The position numbers and the translations under genes were made by a program. Positions 1 to 5,011 of a stretch of 5,011 nt of DNA are shown here, piece after piece. The number at the start of each line of letters is the position of its first letter. Within the stretch, counting starts at the first letter, position 1. Below the pieces are notes generated by a model. It was not told the origin of the DNA. It saw only the letters and a program-made list of their open reading frames with translations, and did no database searches. The DNA comes from Desulfobulbaceae bacterium (GTDB taxonomy: Bacteria > Desulfobacterota > Desulfobulbia > Desulfobulbales > Desulfobulbaceae): assembly GCA_026986885.1 (NCBI GenBank), contig JALSNT010000059.1:1-5011 (forward strand). Reading direction: 5' to 3'.

Positions 1-197
1 CCGCGGCCGCCGAGCGGATACCGCCGGCATTGACGGAGCAGTTAAAACCCGGCGGCAGGCTTGTTATTCCGGTTGGTCCGCCACAAATGCCCCAGGACCT
101 GTTGCTGGTGCGGAAAGACGAACAGGGAAACATAAACAGAAAAGCAGTCCTGCCGGTCGCCTTTGTTCCCTTTACCAGCCAGGGGAACAAAGGCTGA
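1..197 (+). CDS. pcm: Protein-L-isoaspartate O-methyltransferase, C-terminal end (partial)
   Basis: Only the last 64 codons are present; the gene begins outside the window and the first complete codon starts at base 3. The enzyme is a cytosolic S-adenosylmethionine-dependent methyltransferase that methylates L-isoaspartyl residues in aged proteins and so starts their repair. The visible part carries the family's C-terminal signature: a segment reading IPPALTEQLKPGGRLVIPVG, then a strand with LLLVRKDEQGN, then a final LPVAFVPFTS. This matches the usual Pcm ending, in which the GGR(L/M)VIPVG strand is followed by a (V/R)FVPL-type strand. The SAM-binding motifs lie upstream and cannot be checked. 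The TGA at 195-197 sits between the terminator hairpin and its T-run, so the last codons double as terminator. The gene converges on the leftward gene ending at 224. The family call is firm; nothing can be said about its upstream operon partners. Confidence 0.9.
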   Translation, partial: AAAERIPPALTEQLKPGGRLVIPVGPPQMPQDLLLVRKDEQGNINRKAVLPVAFVPFTSQGNKG

Positions 198-206
198 TTT
201 TTTTTT
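159..206 (+). terminator. Intrinsic terminator overlapping the pcm stop codon
   Basis: A perfect 12-bp stem pairs GCCTTTGTTCCC (159-170) with GGGAACAAAGGC (183-194) across a 12-nt loop. Three bases (the TGA stop) separate it from a run of nine T (198-206). This is a textbook Rho-independent terminator for rightward transcription from pcm. Read leftwards, the same hairpin is not followed closely by a T-run, so it probably serves only the + strand. The right arm of the stem encodes the last residues of Pcm. Confidence 0.88.
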
Positions 207-223
207 GCGGAAACCGGAGACGT

Positions 224-709
224 TCAATCACGCTGCCACAAGACCCGGATTGTCTTTTCTCCATCCCCGTAGGTGAGTGAAAGATCGCCTTGATAGGCAT
301 GGACAAGCGCTTCGCCAAGGCGGCGGGCGATGTGGATTCCGGTTGTCGTCACCAGGGTTGTTCCTTCCTCATCTTTGATTTCCATGATTCGTTCCAGGGG
401 GTGTTCATCTTTTTCAACCTTTTCCTCATTTCTGAGCAGGCCCAGTATTTCCTCCTTGTGGCCCGGGAAAAATGAACCTTTCATCTCGACAAACCCGGCC
501 GGATAATTGTCTGCAATCCGGCGGCAGGCCGGACAGACAACCTTATTGGGCTGGACAGGAGCCTCCTTCCATGTCCAGCGTCCATTTGTAAACAATGCGC
601 CGCAGACAGTACAAACCGTGCCTTCCGGCCATTTTTTATCTTCCCGATAGGTATCGTGCTCTTTTTCAACAATGAGTCTGTCACGTCTACCGTATTGTCC
701 CTTATCCAT
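224..709 (-). CDS. BCAM0308-family zinc-ribbon protein
   Basis: A 161-residue soluble protein with no signal peptide or membrane segment. The conserved N-terminus is rich in charged residues (RRDRLIVEKEHDTY, about 9-21). Next come two CxxC pairs, C33-x2-C36 and C59-x2-C62, that should bind one zinc as a ribbon, with GRWTWKEAP between them. The pair is followed by CRRIADNYPAG, a charged linker (about 85-105), and a C-terminal part with PLERIMEI and VTTTGIHIARRLGEAL. I recognise this layout as the family named BCAM0308; relatives have also been labelled NMD-type proteins (NMD3-like ribosome or mRNA decay factors), a label based on the zinc ribbon, not on experiment. A role in RNA or ribosome handling is therefore only a guess. 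The ATG at 707-709 has a strong site GGAGGA (715-720 on this strand) 5 nt upstream, which fixes the start. It is transcribed divergently from amrS and converges on pcm. I see no dedicated terminator at its 3' end. Confidence 0.8.
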   Translation of the reverse strand: MDKGQYGRRDRLIVEKEHDTYREDKKWPEGTVCTVCGALFTNGRWTWKEAPVQPNKVVCPACRRIADNYPAGFVEMKGSFFPGHKEEILGLLRNEEKVEKDEHPLERIMEIKDEEGTTLVTTTGIHIARRLGEALVHAYQGDLSLTYGDGEKTIRVLWQRD

Positions 710-739
710 TGTTGTCCTCCAACTGTCTATTTTCAGGTC

Positions 740-779
740 ACAATAAAAATTTTGAAACCCATCAAAAAGATCTTATTGT
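740..779. repeat. Inverted repeat in the divergent intergenic region
   Basis: ACAATAA (740-746) and TTATTGT (773-779) form a perfect 7-bp inverted repeat with a 26-nt spacer, midway between the two divergent genes. Each arm contains TATTGT in one orientation, a 4/6 match to a -10 box: rightward at 774-779 and leftward at 745-740. It could be an operator or simply paired promoter elements. In AT-rich DNA a 7-bp repeat can arise by chance, so confidence is low. Confidence 0.25.
752..779 (+). promoter_or_regulatory. Candidate sigma-70 promoter for the amrS operon
   Basis: TTGAAA (752-757, 5/6 match to the -35 consensus) and TATTGT (774-779, 4/6 match to -10) are separated by 16 nt. Transcription would begin near 786, giving a leader of about 46 nt before the amrS start at 832. 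The region is AT-rich compared with its surroundings. For the leftward gene only a weaker pair is visible (-10-like TATTGT at 745-740, poor -35), so its promoter is not called. Confidence 0.4.
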
Positions 780-816
780 CTCTACTATAGGCATCAAAAT
801 GTTTTTTTCCAGTAAA

Positions 817-824
817 GGGAGGAG
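817..824 (+). promoter_or_regulatory. Ribosome-binding site that sets the amrS start
   Basis: GGGAGGAG lies 7 nt before the ATG at 832. In-frame ATGs also occur at 709 and 799, but neither has a comparable site. The residues they would add are not part of the family, and starting at 709 would consume the whole divergent promoter region. The start at 832 is therefore chosen. Confidence 0.85.
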
Positions 825-831
825 CGGTATT

Positions 832-1845
832 ATGAAAGAGGCGATGTTCTATCAATCCGGAAAGGGCAACGAGGTTATCTGTGAACTCTGTCATCATCAT
901 TGCCGTATAAAAGAGGGAAAACGCGGTATCTGCGGGGTACGGGAAAACAGGAACGGCAAGCTGTACAGCCTGGTATACGGGAGATTGATTGCTGAGAATA
1001 TTGATCCCATTGAGAAAAAACCGCTGTTCAACTTCCTGCCCGCATCCACTGCCTATTCCATCTCCACGGTCGGCTGCAACTTTCGCTGCCTCCACTGCCA
1101 GAATTACGATATCTCACAATATCCGCATGCGCATAATGGTGAAATCGCCGGCAAAGAGCGCTCGCCTGAGGCGGTAGTGGATGATGCATCCCGGACCGGC
1201 TGTGCAAGCGTCTGTTATACCTATGTGGAGCCGACAATTTTTTATGAATTTGCCTACGACTGTTCAGTTATTGCCCATGAGCGCGGCTTGAAAAACGTTT
1301 TTGTCAGCAATGGCTATATGACACCGGAGGTTACCCGCCACCTGGCGTCGGTGCTGGACGGTATCAATATTGATATCAAGGCGTTCACCGATGATTTTTA
1401 TAAAAAAGTCTGTAAGGCACGCTTGCAGCCGGTCCTTGATAATGTCAAACTGATGCATGAACTCGGGGTCTGGGTGGAAGTGACGACCCTGCTGATACCC
1501 GGTCTGAATGATTCACCCGACGAGCTGCGGCAGATTGCCGGCTTTGTTCACTCGGTTTCACCCGACATCCCCTGGCATGTGACGGCATTTTATCCCACCT
1601 ATAAGATGATGGATCGGCAGCCGACGCCGGTGGAAACCCTGCGCAAGGCGCGGCAGATTGGTATTGAAGAAGGGCTCAATTATGTCTATGAGGGCAATAT
1701 TCCCGGTGAGGGCGGCGAAAACACCTACTGTCCGGGGTGCGGGGAGGAGCTGATCAGCCGCTATGGTTTCAGCATTCGGCAGAACAGTCTGACTGATGGT
1801 CGTTGCGCCAAATGCGGCCACCAGATTGCGGGTGTATGGAGTTAA
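832..1845 (+). CDS. amrS: AmmeMemoRadiSam-type radical SAM enzyme (AmrS)
   Basis: A 337-residue radical SAM protein of the AmrS family, related to pyruvate formate-lyase activating enzymes. It should bind a [4Fe-4S] cluster and cleave S-adenosylmethionine to a 5'-deoxyadenosyl radical; I know of no settled substrate for the family. The cluster motif is C82-x3-C86-x2-C89 (GCNFRCLHCQN). Ahead of it lies the family's N-terminal cysteine block, C17-x2-C20-x3-C24 and C34 (RGICGVR). Further features are YTYVEPTIFYEF (about 129-140), GINIDIKAF (about 177-185) and PWHVTAFYP (about 247-255). A C-terminal zinc-ribbon-like pair, C300-x2-C303 and C325-x2-C328, ends near the stop. Length and layout are normal for AmrS, so the gene looks intact. 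The name comes from frequent linkage with the AMMECR1 (AmrA) and Memo (AmrB) proteins, but neither is in this window. It is the first gene of the rightward operon, with the next start 16 nt after its stop. Confidence 0.9.
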   Translation: MKEAMFYQSGKGNEVICELCHHHCRIKEGKRGICGVRENRNGKLYSLVYGRLIAENIDPIEKKPLFNFLPASTAYSISTVGCNFRCLHCQNYDISQYPHAHNGEIAGKERSPEAVVDDASRTGCASVCYTYVEPTIFYEFAYDCSVIAHERGLKNVFVSNGYMTPEVTRHLASVLDGINIDIKAFTDDFYKKVCKARLQPVLDNVKLMHELGVWVEVTTLLIPGLNDSPDELRQIAGFVHSVSPDIPWHVTAFYPTYKMMDRQPTPVETLRKARQIGIEEGLNYVYEGNIPGEGGENTYCPGCGEELISRYGFSIRQNSLTDGRCAKCGHQIAGVWS

Positions 1846-1861
1846 GTCGGATGACGAAAAC

Positions 1862-3043
1862 ATGAAAGAGGCAACCCGGCGGATGGAAGAAATTATGAAG
1901 GCATTTGCCAGGCGAACCGGCCTGACCGGCAATCATCCGCCCAAGCGTTACCTGTGGACGGACGCCTTTGCCGTCTGCAATTATCTTGAACTCCTGCATC
2001 GGACAGGCGAAGAACGGTACCTGCAGATGGCCTTTACTCTCGTGGATCAGGTGCATTGGGTTCTGGGCAGGCACCGGGAAGATGATCCCCGCAGAGGCTG
2101 GATCAGCGGCCTTGATGAAGAGGCGGGTAAACGTCATCCCACGGCCGGGGGCCTGCGTATAGGCAAGAAACTTGCGGAACGAGGGCCGGAAGAACCCTAT
2201 GACGACCAACTGGAATGGGACCGGGATGGACAGTATTTCCATTATCTGACCAAGTGGATGCATGCCCTCAACCAGGTGGCCCGGGTAAGCGGCCGCATGC
2301 GCTATAATCGCTGGGCCTTGGAGCTGGCAAGGGCCGCCCATGTCGGCTTCACCTATATTGTGCCTGGTTCTGACAAAAAACGCATGTATTGGAAGATGAG
2401 TATCGATCTTTCCCGCCCTCTGGTATCCTCAATGGGTCAACATGATGCACTCGATGGCCTGGTGACCTATCTGCACCTTGCCGGAACAGCCAACCGCGAT
2501 CCGGAACAATCGCCCGTGCTCAATCTTGACAGAGAAATCGCCGAAGTTATGGCCATGTGCGCGCAGATGAGCTGGCGCACCGATGATCCGCTGGGCATTG
2601 GCGGCCTTCTTGCCGATGGCTGCCTGCTGGCGCAGATCACAGGCAAAAGCGATCTTCCCTTGGAAGAGCTGCTCATTGATATACTCACAGATGCGGCCGC
2701 CGGTCTGGAGCGCTTTATAATTTCCGGCCCCTTGAAGTACCCGGCAGAGTATCGTCTTGCCTTTCGGGAGCTGGGGCTTGCCATCGGCCTGCATGGACTG
2801 GAAAAAACGGTTACGGTAATCAAGGATCAGCCGCAATATTTTTCCAGGCAGGAAATATTACTCTCCCGACTTGCCGATCTCTGGAAGCATTCTTTTCTGG
2901 CCGGAGAAATAGAAGAGTTCTGGCTGGCGCCGCTTCATCAACAGAGCAAAATCTGGACCGGGCATCTCGATATCAACAGCGTTATGCTGGCGACCAGCCT
3001 GGGACCGGAGGGATACCTCGATGCAGCAGATAATCAGCACTGA
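1862..3043 (+). CDS. Uncharacterised protein, probably helical-repeat (alpha/alpha toroid-like)
   Basis: I cannot assign a function. The protein has 393 residues from the ATG at 1862, is soluble, and lacks a signal peptide or membrane helix. It is rich in Trp, Tyr, His and Asp/Glu in short clusters: RYLWTDAFAVCNYLELLHRTG (about 29-49, split by helix turns), HWVLGRHREDDPRRGWISGLD (from about 65), YDDQLEWDRDGQYFHYLTKW (113-132), MSIDLSRPLVSSMGQHDALDG (from about 179), SWRTDDPLGIGGLLADGCLL (237-256), and WTGHLDINSVMLATS near the C-terminus. Amphipathic helices alternate with these aromatic/acidic loops. That pattern is typical of (alpha/alpha)6-barrel glycosidase-like folds, but it is an inference from pattern, not a family match. 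No clear Shine-Dalgarno precedes 1862. The alternatives are GTG at 1832 or ATG at 1796 inside amrS, or ATG at 1883. Coupling to amrS translation is likely. The 3' end overlaps rtcB by 23 nt. Confidence 0.7.
   Translation: MKEATRRMEEIMKAFARRTGLTGNHPPKRYLWTDAFAVCNYLELLHRTGEERYLQMAFTLVDQVHWVLGRHREDDPRRGWISGLDEEAGKRHPTAGGLRIGKKLAERGPEEPYDDQLEWDRDGQYFHYLTKWMHALNQVARVSGRMRYNRWALELARAAHVGFTYIVPGSDKKRMYWKMSIDLSRPLVSSMGQHDALDGLVTYLHLAGTANRDPEQSPVLNLDREIAEVMAMCAQMSWRTDDPLGIGGLLADGCLLAQITGKSDLPLEELLIDILTDAAAGLERFIISGPLKYPAEYRLAFRELGLAIGLHGLEKTVTVIKDQPQYFSRQEILLSRLADLWKHSFLAGEIEEFWLAPLHQQSKIWTGHLDINSVMLATSLGPEGYLDAADNQH
3007..3012 (+). promoter_or_regulatory. rtcB ribosome-binding site inside the upstream gene
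   Basis: GGAGGG lies 8 nt before the rtcB ATG at 3021 and within the last codons of the preceding gene (its GPEG segment). This supports the 3021 start and a 23-nt overlap between the two reading frames, so translation of the two is probably coupled. Confidence 0.8.
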
Positions 3044-4196
3044 AAACAAACCAATCAAGCTCTGGCTCAAAGACATGGACAGCGGCGCCATGGAGCAGGC
3101 AAGGAATATTGCCAATCTTCCCTTTGTTCACAGTCACATTGCCGTCATGCCGGATGCCCACATGGGATACGGCATGCCCATTGGCGGGGTCATGGCCACC
3201 GAAGGTGTGGTCATTCCCAACGCGGTCGGGGTGGATATCGGCTGCGGCATGTGTGCCCTGAAAACATCGCTCCCTTCCCTGGACAGCGAACAGCTTAAAG
3301 GAATTATGCGCCTGATCGGAAAGAGTGTGCCGGTGGGATTTAAACACCACAAAAAACCGCAGGGCGCCCATCTGATGCCCGAACCGGAAAAGGGGGCAAC
3401 CCTTGCTGAGTTACCGATTGTCTCGCAGGAGTATGAACATGCGCTGACCCAGCTTGGTACCCTGGGAGGCGGTAATCATTTTATTGAAATCCAGAAGGGT
3501 AATGACGGCTTTATCTGGATCATGATTCATTCCGGCAGCAGAAACCTGGGGTACCGGGTGGCTGTTTTTTACAACACGCTTGCCCGTAAAATGGGTGGCC
3601 GATTCGGCATGAAAATCCCGGAAAAATTGCAACTGGACTTTTTACCGGTGGACAGTGCCGAGGGCAGGCAGTATCTGCGGGAGATGAATTTCTGTGTTGA
3701 TTTTGCCCTGGCCAACCGTAAACTTATGATGGAACGGGTCAAGGATGCTCTGCAAACCGTTGCCGGCCCTGTCCGGTTTGAGCGGTTTATCAATATTGCC
3801 CATAACTATGCCTCCTTTGAAACCCATTTTCATAAACATGTCCTTGTTCATCGCAAAGGCGCCACCAGCGCCCGCAAGGGCGAAACAGGTATTATTCCCG
3901 GTTCCCAGGGGATGCCGAGTTACCTGGTCAGGGGCAGGGGCAACCCGGAGAGTTTCACCTCCTGTTCGCATGGGGCAGGAAGAAAGATGGGCCGCAGGCA
4001 GGCCCGGCGCAGTCTTGATCTGAAAGAAGAGCAAAAAAAACTTGAAGAGCAGGGTATTCTGCATGCTGTTCGCACCAGGCGTGATCTTGACGAGGCCCCG
4101 GGCGCCTATAAAAATATCGATGAGGTTATTGAAAATCAGCTGGACCTGGTGGAAGTGTTGGTTACCCTTAAACCGCTGGCCGTGATCAAAGGATGA
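3021..4196 (+). CDS. rtcB: RtcB-family RNA ligase
   Basis: A 391-residue RtcB, close in length to the approximately 408-residue E. coli enzyme. RtcB is a GTP- and Mn2+-dependent ligase that joins RNA 2',3'-cyclic phosphate or 3'-phosphate ends to 5'-OH ends, used in RNA repair and, in archaea and animals, tRNA splicing. Expected active-site features are all visible: MPDAHMGYG (43-51), metal ligands D72 and C75 in VGVDIGCGM, N152-H153 in GGGNHF, H170 in HSGSRNLG, H261 in NIAHNYAS, and RKGA (278-281). The guanylylated histidine corresponds to H317 in SCSHGAGR. The second-last residue, K390 in VIKG, matches the conserved C-terminal GTP-contacting lysine. The spacings H153-H170 and H261-H317 agree with characterised enzymes, so it should be active. 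The start at 3021 is set by GGAGGG at 3007-3012. Neither archease nor the cyclase RtcA is visible nearby. The gene ends 29 nt before the pfpI-type gene. Confidence 0.93.
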   Translation: MQQIISTENKPIKLWLKDMDSGAMEQARNIANLPFVHSHIAVMPDAHMGYGMPIGGVMATEGVVIPNAVGVDIGCGMCALKTSLPSLDSEQLKGIMRLIGKSVPVGFKHHKKPQGAHLMPEPEKGATLAELPIVSQEYEHALTQLGTLGGGNHFIEIQKGNDGFIWIMIHSGSRNLGYRVAVFYNTLARKMGGRFGMKIPEKLQLDFLPVDSAEGRQYLREMNFCVDFALANRKLMMERVKDALQTVAGPVRFERFINIAHNYASFETHFHKHVLVHRKGATSARKGETGIIPGSQGMPSYLVRGRGNPESFTSCSHGAGRKMGRRQARRSLDLKEEQKKLEEQGILHAVRTRRDLDEAPGAYKNIDEVIENQLDLVEVLVTLKPLAVIKG

Positions 4197-4225
4197 AACC
4201 GAGAGAAAACTAAGAGGAATAAACC

Positions 4226-4741
4226 ATGAAAGCTCTTATTATCAGTGGAAATCTGTTTGAAGATACGGAATTGCTGGTGCCCTGGTATCGGCTTCTTGAG
4301 GAGAATATCGAGGTCGATATCGCCTCAATTCAGGTTGGGGTTATCATCGGAAAACACGGCTACACAGTGACCGCCGGGTTTTCCCTTGAGGCCATTGTCC
4401 CCGATTATTATGACATGCTCATTCTGCCCGGCGGCAAGGCCCCGGCAGAGCTGAGAAAACAGGACCCGCTTCTGGAAATTGTCCGTCATTTTTTTGAAAA
4501 AGATAAAACCGTGGCCGCCATCTGCCATGGCCCGCAGATCCTGGTTTCGGCCGGAGTGCTTACCGGCAGAAAGGCCACCTGCTACCAGGGCGTGGCAGAG
4601 GAATTGAAGGATGCGGGAGCTGATTACCGGGATGAAGAGGTGGTGGTGGATGGAAATCTCATTACCTCAAGAATCCCATCCGATCTCCCTGCCTTTTGCA
4701 GGGAATTGATGAAACAGTGGAGGGGGCTGGAAAAAGAATAA
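4226..4741 (+). CDS. PfpI/DJ-1 superfamily protein (YhbO-like)
   Basis: A 171-residue cytosolic protein of the DJ-1/PfpI superfamily, the usual length for the PfpI/YhbO branch. Members have been reported as proteases, glyoxalases or protein deglycases, and the true activity is debated; a stress-protective role is the safest statement. Motifs in order: FEDTE at 11-15 with the conserved acidic residue near the nucleophile, GKHGYTV (42-48), LILPGG (65-70), the nucleophile elbow AICHGPQ with C100 and H101, SAGVLTGRKAT (108-118), and a C-terminal EVVVDGNLITSR and PSDLPAFCREL. In the archaeal PfpI protein the triad is C100, H101 and E74 from the neighbouring subunit. Here, by direct count without gaps, position 74 is alanine and E75 follows it, so the third member may differ. 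The ATG at 4226 has AGAGGA (4213-4218) 7 nt upstream. It fits in the operon, with the next start 19 nt after its stop. Confidence 0.9.
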   Translation: MKALIISGNLFEDTELLVPWYRLLEENIEVDIASIQVGVIIGKHGYTVTAGFSLEAIVPDYYDMLILPGGKAPAELRKQDPLLEIVRHFFEKDKTVAAICHGPQILVSAGVLTGRKATCYQGVAEELKDAGADYRDEEVVVDGNLITSRIPSDLPAFCRELMKQWRGLEKE

Positions 4742-4760
4742 GAGGAACAGGAGGGCGGCC

Positions 4761-5011
4761 ATGAGCATTGACAATAAAAAGCTGGCGGTCATTCATATTG
4801 TTAAAAAAGAACTGGGTCTCACCGATGATGAATATCGGCATATCCTGGAGCGGGAAACCGGGGTTCGGTCGGCAAAAGATCTCGATGCGCAGGGATTTCG
4901 CCGTTTAATGCACTATTTCACCCGCAGTCGCCACTACCGTGACCGCCGGGACGGTATCACCTTTCGCCAGAAACTCTACATCAGAAACCTTGTTCGTGAT
5001 CTCGGCTGGGA
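4761..5011 (+). CDS. GemA/Gp16-like protein (DUF1018), N-terminal part (partial)
   Basis: The gene runs off the right edge, and 83 codons are visible. The start ATG at 4761 has a strong site AGGAGGG (4749-4755) 5 nt upstream. The protein matches the pattern of the Mu-phage Gp16/GemA family (DUF1018): KKLAVIHIVKKELGLTDDEY (6-25), then ILERETGVRSAKDL (28-41), a short basic stretch, and TFRQKLYIRNLVRDLGW (67-83). In this family the N-terminal IHxxKxxLGLxDxxYRxxL block is followed by a second block ending in LGW. GemA of Mu has been linked to host gene regulation and DNA gyrase, but the chromosomal relatives have no established role. It is the last visible gene of the operon. No other phage gene is seen, so it may be a domesticated copy or the edge of a prophage that begins to the right. 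The C-terminal half is unseen. Confidence 0.75.
   Translation, partial: MSIDNKKLAVIHIVKKELGLTDDEYRHILERETGVRSAKDLDAQGFRRLMHYFTRSRHYRDRRDGITFRQKLYIRNLVRDLGW

Noticed and set aside
42..227. A leftward 61-codon frame across the end of pcm.
   Set aside because: The opposite strand reads as a clear Pcm C-terminus ending at a terminator; the leftward frame would cross that hairpin and shows no motif.
709..831. Longer form of the radical SAM protein starting at ATG 709 or 799.
   Set aside because: The extra residues are not in the AmrS family, no ribosome-binding site precedes these ATGs, and GGGAGGAG sits 7 nt before ATG 832.
733..1095. A leftward 120-codon frame spanning the divergent region and the start of amrS.
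   Set aside because: It is antisense to the conserved cysteine region of AmrS and crosses the promoter region; no supporting motif or ribosome-binding site.
1796..1861. Longer form of the uncharacterised protein starting at ATG 1796 inside amrS.
   Set aside because: No ribosome-binding site precedes 1796, and the added residues are the shifted-frame reading of the conserved C-terminal cysteine region of amrS.
1769..2341. A leftward open frame of 190 codons opposite amrS and the uncharacterised gene.
   Set aside because: It lies antisense to well-supported coding sequence, has no recognisable motif and no convincing ribosome-binding site; open antisense frames of this size are common at this G+C content.
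2429..2836. Leftward open frames of 118 and 135 codons opposite the uncharacterised gene.
   Set aside because: They overlap each other in different frames, have low-complexity Ser/Arg-rich or motif-free translations, and are best explained as shadows of the rightward gene.
3642..4064. A leftward open frame of 140 codons and a rightward 92-codon frame within rtcB.
   Set aside because: Both lie inside RtcB sequence whose catalytic motifs are all in the chosen frame; neither has family features.
4197..4225. Possible terminator or promoter between rtcB and the pfpI-type gene.
   Set aside because: The 29-nt gap contains only a ribosome-binding site; there is no hairpin with a T-run, so read-through within an operon is more likely.

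Overview
The window is a bacterial chromosome segment of about 52% G+C with good Shine-Dalgarno sites and tightly packed genes. The protein set is a terminal protein-L-isoaspartate methyltransferase, a BCAM0308-type zinc-ribbon protein, an AmrS radical SAM enzyme, RtcB, a PfpI/DJ-1 protein and a GemA-like protein. It suggests an anaerobic or microaerobic Gram-negative, most likely a deltaproteobacterium (Desulfobacterota). That is inferred from protein flavour only; there is no rRNA or marker gene to confirm it.

Left edge (1-223): the 3' end of pcm, read rightwards, closed by a strong intrinsic terminator whose hairpin is built from the last codons of pcm. It faces a leftward gene (224-709) for a 161-residue four-cysteine zinc-ribbon protein of the BCAM0308 family, so pcm and this gene converge.

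Middle (710-831): a 122-bp AT-rich divergent intergenic region. It holds a plausible sigma-70 promoter for the rightward genes and a 7-bp inverted repeat whose arms each overlap a -10-like hexamer, one facing each way.

Right (832-5011): an apparent rightward operon of five genes: amrS, an uncharacterised 393-residue protein, rtcB, a pfpI-type gene, and a gemA-like gene cut by the window edge. Gaps are +16, -23, +29 and +19 nt. No terminator is visible between them, so co-transcription is likely. The uncharacterised gene and rtcB overlap, and rtcB's ribosome-binding site lies inside the upstream gene.

Several members fit a loose theme of macromolecule repair (isoaspartyl protein repair by Pcm, RNA end ligation by RtcB, stress or glycation repair by the DJ-1 superfamily), but that link is inference. 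Nothing in the window amounts to a clearly new system. The best leads are the uncharacterised protein wedged between amrS and rtcB, the orphan phage-like GemA gene at the operon end, and a changed third triad position in the PfpI-type protein. There is no tRNA, rRNA, CRISPR array, insertion sequence or attachment site that I can support.
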